This document shows positions 1 to 8,478 of a DNA stretch of 23,213 nt, one piece after another. Source of the stretch: CAZLLE01 sp964560425. Lineage in GTDB: Bacteria; Campylobacterota; Campylobacteria; Campylobacterales; QNZT01. The stretch covers positions 1 through 23,213 of the forward strand of contig CAZLLE010000020.1 of NCBI GenBank assembly GCA_964560425.1, written 5' to 3'. The position numbers and the translations under genes were made by a program. The notes beneath the pieces are model-generated. The model did not search any database and was not told where the DNA came from. It was given only the letters and a program-made list of their open reading frames with translations. How positions within the stretch are numbered: the stretch's first letter is position 1; each line of letters starts with the position of its first letter.

Positions 1-73
1 ACTCTCTTTTTGCCAAATCCTCCGCCTCTTGAAGGTAAAGTTTTGCCAAAATTGGATCCATTTTCTCTACCAT
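1..73 (-). CDS. 5' end of a gene downstream of nifJ, truncated by the window edge
   Basis: An open frame on the minus strand starts with ATG at 73 (codons read M-V-E-K-M-D-P-I-L-A-K-L) and runs off the left edge after 24 residues. It begins 16 bp after the nifJ stop on the same strand, so it is probably the next gene of that transcript. A second in-frame ATG at 61 is preceded by GTAGAGAAA and is an equally good start. The visible peptide is charged and helix-like, with no signal peptide or recognisable motif. In many bacteria nifJ is followed by a dihydroorotate-dehydrogenase-like gene, but 24 residues are too few to say so here. Function unknown. Confidence 0.5.
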   Translation of the reverse strand, partial: MVEKMDPILAKLYLQEAEDLAKRE

Positions 74-89
74 TTTGAAGCGTGTTTCA

Positions 90-3000
90 CTATATATACA
101 TGTACTCTTTTACATCTATTTTCGGCTCTTTATAATCTAAAATAAATGGATTTTTACCATCTTGTTTTAATAGAGGATTATAACGAAACAGTGACCAAAG
201 CCCTGAATCTACTGCCATTTTTTGGTGTTTCATGCCATATTTTAGATCAAAACCATGAGCAATACAGTGACTATAAGCAATAATAATTGAAGGTCCATCA
301 TGTCTCTCTGCCTCTAAAAAAGCATGAAGAGTCTGCTTATCATTTGCTCCCATAGCTACTCTTGCAACATAAACATTATCATAATCTAAAGCATGAAGAG
401 CCAAATCTTTTTGTGCTACCTTTTTTCCATCAGCCGAAAATTTTGCAACTGCTCCCAAAGGGGTAGCTTTGGAGGTTTGTCCTCCTGTGTTGGAGTATAC
501 ACCAGTATCAAGAACCAATATATTAATATTCATACCAGAAGCTAATACATGATCTAATCCACCATAACCTATATCATAAGCCCAGCCATCGCCACCAACT
601 GCCCAAATTGATTTAATAATAAGATAACTCAAAACACCCTCAAGTAATCTTGCATCATCAGACTCTATATTTGCAATTTGTGATCTAATTTTTTCAACAT
701 TCTCTCTCTGTTTTTTGATACCCTTTTCATCTCTCTGATCTGCTTTTATTGTATCTTGTACCAATGTTTCACCAATTTGAGATTTTAATTTTAATAAAAG
801 CTCTTTTGCAAAACTATTTTGTTTATCAACCGTAGCACGAAATCCCAATCCAAACTCTGCATTATCTTCAAAAAGTGAATTTGACCATGCAGGACCTCTT
901 CCATTTTCATCTGTTGTCCATGGTGTAGTAGGAAGGTTTCCACCATAAATAGAGGAGCATCCTGTAGCATTTGCAATCAATAACCTATCTCCAAATAGTT
1001 GAGAAAGAAGTTTTAGATATGGTGTCTCTCCACATCCAGGACATGCTCCTGAAAATTCAAAAAGAGGTCTTAGAAGTTGTGCTTCTTTGGTTTTACTTAT
1101 ATCAAGTTTAGTTCTATCATATTCAGGAATATTCATAAAGAAATCCCAATTTTTGATCGACTCCTCCAATTTTGGTTCTATATCTGCCATGTTAATAGCT
1201 TTTTTCGTTGGATCTTCTCTATTTGTAGCTGGACACTCCTCTACACAAAGAGAACACCCTGTACAATCTTCTATCGAAATTTGTATTGTAAAGCGACTAT
1301 TTTCACCAAATTTTTTACCTTTAGCATCTACATGAGCAAATGTTTGAGGTGCATTTTTCAATAATTTTTCATCAAAAACTTTTGATCTTATTACAGCATG
1401 AGGGCAAACTTCTGTACATCCATTACACTGTATACAGATGGTAGAATCCCAAAATTGAGCCTGAAGCGATGTATTTCTCTTCTCATATTGAGTAGTTCCA
1501 AGTGGCCATGTTCCATCTTCTGGTACAAGACTTACAGGGATACTATCTCCCTCATGTGCTACCAATTTAGCAGTAACTTCTTGCAAAAAATGATCCTCTT
1601 TTTTAAGTTTAAGAGGCTCGATCATATCTATATCAGATGTAACATTTTTTGGAATATCTATCTCTTTTAGATTAGAGAGTGTATGATCAACAGCACAAAA
1701 ATTCATTCGTATCACAATCTCACCCTGTTTTTCATAACTCCTTTGAATTGACTCTTTTATTTTGCCTATTGCCTCTTCTGTTTTGATAATATCTGTAAGT
1801 GCAAAAAAAGCAGTCTGCATAACTGTATTAATTCTTTTTCCCAAACCACATGATGATGCCACCTCATAAGCATTAATAGCATAGAGTTTTAAACTCTTAT
1901 TAATAATCTCCTTTTGAACAATTTTTGGTAATTTATTCCAAGTTTCATCTATCTCATAAGGTGTATTAATAAGAATTGTTGCACCATGTTGTGCATATTT
2001 TAGAATATTATATTTTTTAAAAAAGATAAACTGATGAACCCCTATAAAATCGGCTTTTTGGATAAGATAGGTCGATTCTATTGGCTCTTGGCTAAATCGT
2101 AAATGTGATATTGTCATAGAACCTGATTTTTTGGAGTCATAAACAAAATACCCTTGTACATGTAATTTTTTATCTTCACCAATAATTTTAATAGAGTTTT
2201 TATTTGCCCCTACCGTACCATCTGCTCCAAGACCATAAAAAAGTGCTTGAGTAGTTTTGTCATTATGGATAATAAACTCTTCATCATAAGAGAGTGAGAG
2301 ATGGGTAACATCATCTATTATACCGATAGTAAAAGGATTTTGAGGCTCATCTTTTTGAAGCTCATCAAAAATAGCTTTTACCATCGAAGGGGTAAACTCT
2401 TTTGAGGATAGCCCATAACGACCTCCAATAATGAGAGGAAGAGAATCTATCTTTTTGTACATAAGACTCTGACTAAAAGCCTCTAATACTTCAAGATATA
2501 GTGGTTCACCAGAAGATGCTGGCTCTTTTGTACGATCTAAAACAGCTATTTTTTTCACACTTTTTGGAATAGTTGCCAAAAATCTCTCTTTATCCAAAGG
2601 TTGAAAAAGTCTAACTATAACTACACCCACTTTATAACCTATCTTAGATAGCTCTTTGATGCTCTCCTTGAGCGTTTTTACTGCACTTGCCATAATAACA
2701 ATAAGACGATCAGGATTTTTGCTACCAACATACTCATAAATATGATATTCTCTTTTTGTCAACTTTGCAAAATGGTCCATCTCCTCTTGCAAAATATTTG
2801 CAAATACATCATAATAACGGTTAACACTCTCTCTACCTTGAAAATAGAAATCAGGATTTTGTGAAGTACCTCGTATCACAGGATGTTCAGGGTCTAATGC
2901 TCTTGATTTGTGTCTGTTTAACATCTTGATATCAATCATATCTTTGATAACCTCATCACTAATTGTCTCTACATCCATCAACTCCGAAGAGGTACGAAAA

Positions 3001-3512
3001 CCATCAAAAAAGTGCAATATCGGAACTCTAGCTCTTAAAGTTGTAGCTTGAGCTATAAGTGCAAAATCTTGAGCCTCTTGTGCATCACAAGAAGAGAGCA
3101 TTGCAAATCCACTCTGTCTCACCTGCATTACATCAGTATGATCTCCAAATATAGATAGTGCTTGTGAAGCAAGTGAACGAGCTGCCACATGAAAAACAAC
3201 TGAAGTCAACTCTCCTGCAATCTTGTGCATATCAGGCAACATCAACAAAAGCCCCTGTGAAGCGGTAAAAGTTGTTGTCAAAGAGCCACTTTGAAGTGCC
3301 CCATGAATAGCTCCTGCCGCCCCTGCTTCACTCTGCATCTCAATAACTTTTGGAACAGTACCAAAAATATTAGTTTTTTGCTGTGCAGAATATAAATCAG
3401 CATACTCCCCCATCGAAGAGGCTGGAGTAATTGGATATATTGCTATAACTTCATTTGTTTTGTGTGCAACTCTTGCTACTGCTTCATTTGCATCCATAAT
3501 TTTTCTAGACAT
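90..3512 (-). CDS. nifJ: Pyruvate:ferredoxin (flavodoxin) oxidoreductase, single-chain
   Basis: Single-chain pyruvate:ferredoxin oxidoreductase (1140 aa; the family is usually about 1170-1200). It interconverts pyruvate + CoA and acetyl-CoA + CO2, reducing ferredoxin or flavodoxin in the cytoplasm. Seen in the protein: the N-terminal domain I motif YPITPASSMGE (about 26-36); two 4Fe-4S motifs, CIQCNGCTEVCP (about 692-703) and CTGCSLCVEECP (about 749-760); the cysteine motif CPGCGETPY near 822; and the thiamine-diphosphate domain GDGWAYDIGYGGLDH (about 973-987) followed by DTGVYSNTGGQTS. All cofactor motifs look intact. The ATG at 3512 is set by GAAGGAG a few bases upstream. It lies 17 bp after the LOG-family gene on the same strand, so the two are probably cotranscribed. 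The single-chain form differs from the four-subunit POR of Helicobacter pylori and matches the form known in Campylobacter. Confidence 0.97.
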   Translation of the reverse strand: MSRKIMDANEAVARVAHKTNEVIAIYPITPASSMGEYADLYSAQQKTNIFGTVPKVIEMQSEAGAAGAIHGALQSGSLTTTFTASQGLLLMLPDMHKIAGELTSVVFHVAARSLASQALSIFGDHTDVMQVRQSGFAMLSSCDAQEAQDFALIAQATTLRARVPILHFFDGFRTSSELMDVETISDEVIKDMIDIKMLNRHKSRALDPEHPVIRGTSQNPDFYFQGRESVNRYYDVFANILQEEMDHFAKLTKREYHIYEYVGSKNPDRLIVIMASAVKTLKESIKELSKIGYKVGVVIVRLFQPLDKERFLATIPKSVKKIAVLDRTKEPASSGEPLYLEVLEAFSQSLMYKKIDSLPLIIGGRYGLSSKEFTPSMVKAIFDELQKDEPQNPFTIGIIDDVTHLSLSYDEEFIIHNDKTTQALFYGLGADGTVGANKNSIKIIGEDKKLHVQGYFVYDSKKSGSMTISHLRFSQEPIESTYLIQKADFIGVHQFIFFKKYNILKYAQHGATILINTPYEIDETWNKLPKIVQKEIINKSLKLYAINAYEVASSCGLGKRINTVMQTAFFALTDIIKTEEAIGKIKESIQRSYEKQGEIVIRMNFCAVDHTLSNLKEIDIPKNVTSDIDMIEPLKLKKEDHFLQEVTAKLVAHEGDSIPVSLVPEDGTWPLGTTQYEKRNTSLQAQFWDSTICIQCNGCTEVCPHAVIRSKVFDEKLLKNAPQTFAHVDAKGKKFGENSRFTIQISIEDCTGCSLCVEECPATNREDPTKKAINMADIEPKLEESIKNWDFFMNIPEYDRTKLDISKTKEAQLLRPLFEFSGACPGCGETPYLKLLSQLFGDRLLIANATGCSSIYGGNLPTTPWTTDENGRGPAWSNSLFEDNAEFGLGFRATVDKQNSFAKELLLKLKSQIGETLVQDTIKADQRDEKGIKKQRENVEKIRSQIANIESDDARLLEGVLSYLIIKSIWAVGGDGWAYDIGYGGLDHVLASGMNINILVLDTGVYSNTGGQTSKATPLGAVAKFSADGKKVAQKDLALHALDYDNVYVARVAMGANDKQTLHAFLEAERHDGPSIIIAYSHCIAHGFDLKYGMKHQKMAVDSGLWSLFRYNPLLKQDGKNPFILDYKEPKIDVKEYMYI

Positions 3513-3529
3513 CTTAGCTCCTTCTCTAC

Positions 3530-4447
3530 TTACTTAAATAAGGGCATTTTCATCTTTTCATGCCAATGCAAAATATATTTCCAAGCTTCTGTAGCATTTT
3601 CAACTACTTTAAGAATCTCACTATCTTCTGAAGATATAACACCCTCTTCTTTTAGAAAATCAAAATTTAGTGCTTTATTCCAATAGTTCTCTCCTACCAA
3701 AACAATAGGTATAGGTTTTGATTTTTTTGTTTGAACTAATGTTAATACCTCAAATAGTTCATCAAAAGTTCCAAATCCTCCAGGATAAACAATAAGAGCC
3801 CTAGCACGATTCAAAAAATGGAGCTTTCGTATTGCAAAATAACGAAACTGAAAAGATAACTCGGGAGTAATATATGGATTTGGGTACTGTTCATGAGGCA
3901 GATGAATATTAAGTCCTATTGATTTAGCTCCCACATCATAAGCTCCACGATTTGCCGCTTCCATGATGCCCGGTCCTCCACCAGTCATGAGTATTACTCT
4001 ACAATCTTCTTTACTTTTACCACTTTTACCTATATAATTTCCCAACAATCTTGCATCATCATAATATATACTCTTCTCTACCATGCGTTCAGCAACATGC
4101 ATCTTCTCTAATAACTCTTTTGATTTTGGATTAGAATCTAACTCTTTTTGGATAATATTTAACCGCTTCATAGCTGTCTTATACTCAACAATTCTTGCAC
4201 TTCCAAAAACAACAATAGTATGTTCAATTCCAAAACGAGACATAGCAAGTTCAGCTTTGAGATAATCAAGCTCTAGCCTTATCCCTCTAGCCTCATATGA
4301 TTTCATGAAATTTGCATCCAATTCAGCTATCTCATAAGTTGGACTATTCATAATCGTCTCAACAAGCTTAAGAGCTATTGGATCTTCATCACTCAATTTA
4401 GGATGTTGCCATGGGAATCTATATTGATCTGTCTCTTTTATATCCAT
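3530..4447 (-). CDS. LOG-family protein (TIGR00730-type Rossmann fold, putative nucleotide 5'-monophosphate phosphoribohydrolase)
   Basis: This 305-aa protein belongs to the LOG (Lonely Guy / YgdH-PpnN-like) family, whose members cleave the N-glycosidic bond of nucleoside 5'-monophosphates. Diagnostic motifs are GGGPGIMEAANRGA (about 156-169) and PGGFGTFDE (222-230), with the Arg-Lys pair of FRYFAIRKLHF (about 201-211) that belongs to the active site. The N-terminal 75 or so residues precede the core Rossmann fold (TIVVFGSAR, about 77-85), making it longer than plain LOG proteins of about 190 aa. The start at 4447 is supported by GTAGGAG about 8 nt upstream. It is the first gene of a probable two- or three-gene transcript with nifJ, driven from the divergent promoter region at 4448-4531. 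The substrate and the reason for linkage with nifJ are not known. Confidence 0.9.
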   Translation of the reverse strand: MDIKETDQYRFPWQHPKLSDEDPIALKLVETIMNSPTYEIAELDANFMKSYEARGIRLELDYLKAELAMSRFGIEHTIVVFGSARIVEYKTAMKRLNIIQKELDSNPKSKELLEKMHVAERMVEKSIYYDDARLLGNYIGKSGKSKEDCRVILMTGGGPGIMEAANRGAYDVGAKSIGLNIHLPHEQYPNPYITPELSFQFRYFAIRKLHFLNRARALIVYPGGFGTFDELFEVLTLVQTKKSKPIPIVLVGENYWNKALNFDFLKEEGVISSEDSEILKVVENATEAWKYILHWHEKMKMPLFK

Positions 4448-4470
4448 TAATTACTCCTACTAATGAGCTA

Positions 4471-4491
4471 ATTATACTATAATAGTATAAT
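4471..4491. promoter_or_regulatory. Perfect palindrome overlapping divergent -10 elements (LOG/nifJ versus ABC exporter)
   Basis: ATTATACTAT (4471-4480), one A, then ATAGTATAAT (4482-4491) form a perfect 10-bp inverted repeat with a 1-bp centre. It lies in the 84-bp gap between the LOG-family gene and the ABC exporter gene. Each arm contains TATAAT read outward (plus strand 4486-4491, also 4478-4483; minus strand 4471-4476), so it can serve as overlapping -10 boxes for both directions and also as an operator. No clear -35 was found, which is common in Campylobacterota sigma-70 promoters. The dyad is seen directly; its role is inferred. Confidence 0.5.
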
Positions 4492-4531
4492 CAGTTAAGT
4501 ACTAATATTTAATAGGAGGTTTTGAATATAG

Positions 4532-5440
4532 ATGATTAATATAACAAAGCTTACAAAAATTTATAATAGTAAAAAAGTGGTCAATGAACTGACTTTAGAG
4601 ATACCAAAAGGGGAGATTTTTGGACTTTTAGGACCAAATGGAGCTGGTAAATCAACTGCCATTCGTATGCTCTGTTCAATCATAAAACCCGATGCAGGAG
4701 AGGCTAGAATAGCAGGGTTTGATCTTTTTAAACAACAAAAAGAGATCAAAAAAAACATAGGTTATATGTCTCAAAATTTTGGACTTTATGCAAAGTTGAG
4801 CGTAATAGAAAATATTCGTTTTTATGCCACTTTGTATGGTGTAAATGATGAAAAAAAGATCAAAAAACTTATCAAAACTTATCAAATAGATCAATACAAA
4901 GATTATAAAGCAGGAGAGCTTTCAGGCGGTTACAAACGCCGTCTTTCATTAGTTTGTGCACTTATTCATGATCCAAAAATACTTTTCTTAGATGAGCCAA
5001 CAGCAGGAATAGACCCTGTTACTAGAAAAGAGTTATGGGATCTTTTTTTTCAACTCTCAGCAGAAGGAAAAACACTTTTTGTAACAACCCATTATATGGA
5101 AGAGGCTCAAAGGTGCAATAGAGTAGCCTTTTTGAATCATGGCAAAATGGTAACAATTGGTGATCCAAAAAGAGTTAAAAATTCCCTCACAGATACAACT
5201 GCTTATACTTATGAGGGAGATTTTGATCTAAAGATGATCTCTCTTTTAAAAGCTTCAAAAGGTGTTGTCTTAGTCAATCAATTTGGAGATATAGTCAAAA
5301 TTTTAATAGATAAACAGATAGATAAGATAGAACTTCAAAAGATAATGAAACCTTTTATCAAAGAGGAGTTTGTTCTAAAAAGTGCAGAGATAAACCTAGA
5401 AGATGTCTTTATAGTTATGACACAAAAGAAGAGATCATGA
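4532..5440 (+). CDS. ABC-2 type exporter, ATP-binding protein
   Basis: ATPase subunit of an ABC-2 type exporter (302 aa). In order: Walker A GPNGAGKST (34-42), Q-loop glutamine near 81, signature LSGGYKRR (130-137), Walker B ILFLDEP (150-156) and the H-loop histidine in TTHYMEE (about 187). The signature has Y-K in place of the usual Q-K/Q-R, which is common in this subfamily. A C-terminal extension of about 90 residues follows the nucleotide-binding domain, as in CcmA/DrrA-like exporter ATPases. The ribosome site AGGAGG (4514-4519) lies 12 nt from the ATG, rather far. The gene overlaps the permease gene by ATGA, so the two are translationally coupled. It should drive export of a small molecule or lipid; the substrate cannot be read from the sequence. 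Confidence 0.95.
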   Translation: MINITKLTKIYNSKKVVNELTLEIPKGEIFGLLGPNGAGKSTAIRMLCSIIKPDAGEARIAGFDLFKQQKEIKKNIGYMSQNFGLYAKLSVIENIRFYATLYGVNDEKKIKKLIKTYQIDQYKDYKAGELSGGYKRRLSLVCALIHDPKILFLDEPTAGIDPVTRKELWDLFFQLSAEGKTLFVTTHYMEEAQRCNRVAFLNHGKMVTIGDPKRVKNSLTDTTAYTYEGDFDLKMISLLKASKGVVLVNQFGDIVKILIDKQIDKIELQKIMKPFIKEEFVLKSAEINLEDVFIVMTQKKRS

Positions 5441-6564
5441 ATGCAATAAAAGCGATATTTAAAAAGGAACTTTTACAACTTTGGTATGATAAAAGATTAG
5501 TAGCATTTCTATTTTTTATGCCTCTTTTACTTCTAGTTCTATTTGGATATGCACTCAAACTTGAACCAGAAAATGTAAAAATGGCTTATGTAGATAAAGA
5601 TCACTCCTTTTTTAGTAACCTTATAAAAACATCTCTATGGAGTGATGGATATTTTCAACTTTATGAAGTAGAAGATAAAAACGATATTATAGAAGAGATA
5701 CGAAGTGGGAGAGCAAAGGCAGGTTTATTGATTGAAAAAGATTTTTCAAAACTTTTGACAGACAACGCCCAACCAGAAATAGATTTTTTTGTAGATGGTA
5801 CTATGCCCTCACTTACAACAGCTATGAAAAATAGATCTTCTGCGATGAATGATGATGATGTAACAAACGGTATGTACTTTTTAGATGAAGATAGCGAAAA
5901 TGTCATCATAGCACCAGAACCTTTTATAAAAACTACCCAAGTACTTTTTAATCCAGATTCAAAAGAGACATGGTTTTTTCTACCGGGAGTAATCGGAGTT
6001 TTACTGATGCAAGTAGCACTTATACTAGCAGGTACAGCAATTGTTAGAGAAAAGGAGAAGTTTACACTCGAACAGATTATCGTTAGTCCCGTGACAAAGA
6101 GTCAATTTATTATAGGAAAAATGACACCCTATCTTTTAATAAGTTTTTTTGAGTTCTATTTTATCTTGACAATCGGTTGGCTTATATTTGATATTCCTCT
6201 ACCCTCATCAGCCCATCTATACCTCTTTTTACTCTCATTGGTTTATGTAGGATCTATGATATCATTGGGACTTTTAATCTCTATGATCTCCCAAACACAA
6301 CAACAAGCAATGTTTTTGGCAATTTTTATCATTATCCCCTCCATTCTACTATCAGGGCTAATATTTCCAATCGAAGCAATGTCAGACTTTATCAAGCCTA
6401 TTGCTTATCTTCTCCCTTTTACATATTTTGTGGAGATTATCAGAGGAGTATTAATCAAAGAGACCCTTTTTGCAGATTTAGCTTTAGATTATGCAGCACT
6501 TTTTGGATTTACTATAGTTTTTATCATACTTAGCATAACACAATTTAAAAAATATCTAAGTTAA
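5437..6564 (+). CDS. ABC-2 type exporter, permease protein (YhhJ/YbhR-like)
   Basis: Inner-membrane permease (375 aa) pairing with the preceding ATPase through a 4-bp ATGA overlap. One transmembrane helix near the N-terminus (21-40) is followed by a large periplasmic region (about 41-178) and five helices (about 179-203, 231-252, 261-284, 291-312, 350-369). The stretch GTAIVREKEKFTLEQIIVSP (199-218) is the conserved coupling region of ABC-2 permeases. Length and topology match the YhhJ/YbhR group, whose E. coli members work with a HlyD-type periplasmic adaptor and often with a second permease. Here there is one permease, which would have to act as a homodimer, and no adaptor gene beside it. 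Substrate unknown. Confidence 0.93.
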   Translation: MNAIKAIFKKELLQLWYDKRLVAFLFFMPLLLLVLFGYALKLEPENVKMAYVDKDHSFFSNLIKTSLWSDGYFQLYEVEDKNDIIEEIRSGRAKAGLLIEKDFSKLLTDNAQPEIDFFVDGTMPSLTTAMKNRSSAMNDDDVTNGMYFLDEDSENVIIAPEPFIKTTQVLFNPDSKETWFFLPGVIGVLLMQVALILAGTAIVREKEKFTLEQIIVSPVTKSQFIIGKMTPYLLISFFEFYFILTIGWLIFDIPLPSSAHLYLFLLSLVYVGSMISLGLLISMISQTQQQAMFLAIFIIIPSILLSGLIFPIEAMSDFIKPIAYLLPFTYFVEIIRGVLIKETLFADLALDYAALFGFTIVFIILSITQFKKYLS

Positions 6565-6575
6565 ACTCACTATTT

Positions 6576-6604
6576 AAACTTTAGTCATTTTGACTAAGGT
6601 TTTA
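6576..6604 (+). terminator. Rho-independent terminator after the ABC exporter
   Basis: AAACTTTAGTCA (6576-6587), loop TTT, then TGACTAAGGTTT (6591-6602) form a 12-bp stem with one G-U pair, ending in a short T run. It begins 12 bp after the permease stop and separates the exporter from the MoxR/Bat operon. Confidence 0.75.
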
Positions 6605-6651
6605 TAATGCTTTATATATCAGATATTTACTTTTTATTAATCTATCAGGCT

Positions 6652-6657
6652 TATAAT
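6652..6657 (+). promoter_or_regulatory. Putative -10 box of the MoxR/Bat operon
   Basis: TATAAT sits 28 bp upstream of the MoxR start, just after the terminator. There is no good TTGACA at the right distance, only T-rich sequence, as is usual for sigma-70 promoters of Campylobacterota. It is the only good candidate for the seven-gene operon. Confidence 0.5.
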
Positions 6658-6685
6658 TTCAAGAATTAATTATAAAAGGTGAAAG

Positions 6686-7633
6686 ATGGATAACAAAATC
6701 GATGAGATTAAGAGTGAGATAAAAAAGATTATCGTTGGTCAAGATGAATTGATTGATGCTCTTTTGGTCGGTCTAATTGCAAATGGGCATATTTTAGTAG
6801 AGGGTGTCCCTGGACTTGCGAAGACTACAGCCATTAATGCAATTGCTAAATCTTTGGGTATTAATTTTAAGAGAGTGCAGTTTACTCCCGATCTACTCCC
6901 TAGTGATATTACAGGAACTGAGATTTACAGCCCTAAAAGCGGTGAATTTTCTATCAAAAAAGGACCAATTTTTACAAATCTACTCCTCGCAGATGAGATA
7001 AATAGAGCTCCAGCAAAGGTTCAAGCTGCTCTTTTGGAGGTGATGCAAGAGAGACAAGTAACTATCGGTGATACAAGTTTTAAGATAGATGAGCCTTTTT
7101 TGGTTATGGCTACAGAAAATCCTGTAGAACAAGAGGGAACTTATAGACTTCCTGAAGCCCAACTAGATAGATTTATGTTAAAAACTCTTGTAGGATATAA
7201 CACAATTGATGAAGAGATGGAGATTGTCAAAAGAGTAGCTATCAAAGGGTTTGAGAGTGTAAATCAAGTCGCTACAATATCTGATTTGACTAAAATAAAA
7301 GATGATTTCAAAAAGATACATGTAGATGAAGCCGTACAAGAGTACATGGCAAAAATTATCTTTGCTACTAGATTTCCAAAAGAGTATGGAGCAGATAATA
7401 TATCTGAATATATCAGTTTTGGGGGAAGTCCTAGAGCCTCGATTGATCTCTATAAAGCTAGTTGTGCTGTTGCTTTGATTAGAGGAAAAGATTATGTTAC
7501 ACCTCTTGATATTAGCTATATTGTTGGAAGTGTACTTAGACATAGAATCATATTAAACTACAAAGCACAAGCAAATAATATTACTACTGATAATGTGATT
7601 GAAGAGATAATCAAAAATATAAAAGCACCATAA
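6686..7633 (+). CDS. MoxR-family AAA+ ATPase
   Basis: AAA+ ATPase of the MoxR class (315 aa), a chaperone-like family that usually acts with VWA-domain partners in maturing or inserting protein complexes. Visible motifs: Walker A GVPGLAKTT (40-48), Walker B LLLADEIN (about 99-106), sensor-1 ATENP (142-146) and the arginine-finger region EAQLDRF (157-163), followed by the C-terminal lid domain. Full family length with all catalytic residues present. AAGGTGA about 5 nt before the ATG supports the start. It is the first gene of the Bat operon; the DUF58 gene follows after 12 bp. This MoxR-DUF58-VWA-VWA-TPR-BatD order is the classical arrangement. Confidence 0.96.
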   Translation: MDNKIDEIKSEIKKIIVGQDELIDALLVGLIANGHILVEGVPGLAKTTAINAIAKSLGINFKRVQFTPDLLPSDITGTEIYSPKSGEFSIKKGPIFTNLLLADEINRAPAKVQAALLEVMQERQVTIGDTSFKIDEPFLVMATENPVEQEGTYRLPEAQLDRFMLKTLVGYNTIDEEMEIVKRVAIKGFESVNQVATISDLTKIKDDFKKIHVDEAVQEYMAKIIFATRFPKEYGADNISEYISFGGSPRASIDLYKASCAVALIRGKDYVTPLDISYIVGSVLRHRIILNYKAQANNITTDNVIEEIIKNIKAP

Positions 7634-7645
7634 GAGGGAGTATCC

Positions 7646-8476
7646 ATGCAACAAGTAGCAAAAGAGATATTACTTCGTGCCAAAAAAGATGTCTTTAGTG
7701 GAAATTTAGGCAATCATCTCACCACTTTTAAGGGTGATGGGTTAGATTTTCGAGAAATTAGAGAGTATGAGTATGGCGATGATATACGAAAAATCAACTG
7801 GAAAGCAACCTCCAAAGGTGGAAAATTAAAGACAAATGTCTTTAATGAGGAGAGAGAGTTAAATATTGTTTTGGCTTTTATGGTTAGTGGAAGTATTCAC
7901 TTTGGATCAGTAAAGTTAAAACAGGAAGTTATTGCCGAAGTTTTGGCACTTCTTGCTTTTTCATCTCTCAAAGACAATAATAGATTACAGAGTATATTTT
8001 TTAGCAATAAAAGAGAGAAATTTTTTGAGCCTAGTAAAAGTGAGACTATTATTTATGATATTGTTGAAAATGCAGTAACCATAAATCCACTAGAAAAAGA
8101 GGTTGATTTCAAACCATTTTGTGATTTTGTCAATAGTGTTGTTAGACAAAAATCTCTTATTTTTATTGTCGGTGATTTTTATGGTGATGTAGATTTGAGT
8201 GAAATTGCACATAAAAATGAAATATATGCAATTATGGTTAGAGATAGATTAGAAGAGAATCCTATCTTAAATGGTGAGTTTGAACTTGTTGATCCAAACT
8301 CTCTCAATAGTAGTGAGCTAACTCTAAACAAAGATGTAGCAGATGAATATAGTAAACTTTTGAGAGAGCATGATAAAAAGCTAAAAGAACATTTTTTGCA
8401 ACACCAAATCACTCATGGCAAAATCTATACAGATGATGATATCTATATAAGATTATCACAAATCATAAAGGGGTAA
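7646..8476 (+). CDS. DUF58 domain-containing protein
   Basis: DUF58 protein (276 aa), a family that almost always accompanies MoxR ATPases and whose C-terminal half resembles a von Willebrand A fold. The hallmark YEYGDDIRKINWKATSK is at about 41-57. It has no transmembrane segment, so this is the short cytoplasmic form, unlike longer DUF58 proteins with two N-terminal helices. GGGAG lies 6 nt before the ATG. It sits 12 bp after the MoxR gene and 2 bp before the next start, so it is tightly coupled. By analogy it is an adaptor between MoxR and the membrane VWA proteins; direct biochemical knowledge of the family is thin. Confidence 0.92.
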   Translation: MQQVAKEILLRAKKDVFSGNLGNHLTTFKGDGLDFREIREYEYGDDIRKINWKATSKGGKLKTNVFNEERELNIVLAFMVSGSIHFGSVKLKQEVIAEVLALLAFSSLKDNNRLQSIFFSNKREKFFEPSKSETIIYDIVENAVTINPLEKEVDFKPFCDFVNSVVRQKSLIFIVGDFYGDVDLSEIAHKNEIYAIMVRDRLEENPILNGEFELVDPNSLNSSELTLNKDVADEYSKLLREHDKKLKEHFLQHQITHGKIYTDDDIYIRLSQIIKG

Positions 8477-8478
8477 AA

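Noticed and set aside
1077..1670. Plus-strand open frames of 80-95 codons opposite nifJ
   Set aside because: They run antisense to the ferredoxin-domain part of nifJ, have Cys/Phe-rich shadow composition and no ribosome sites.
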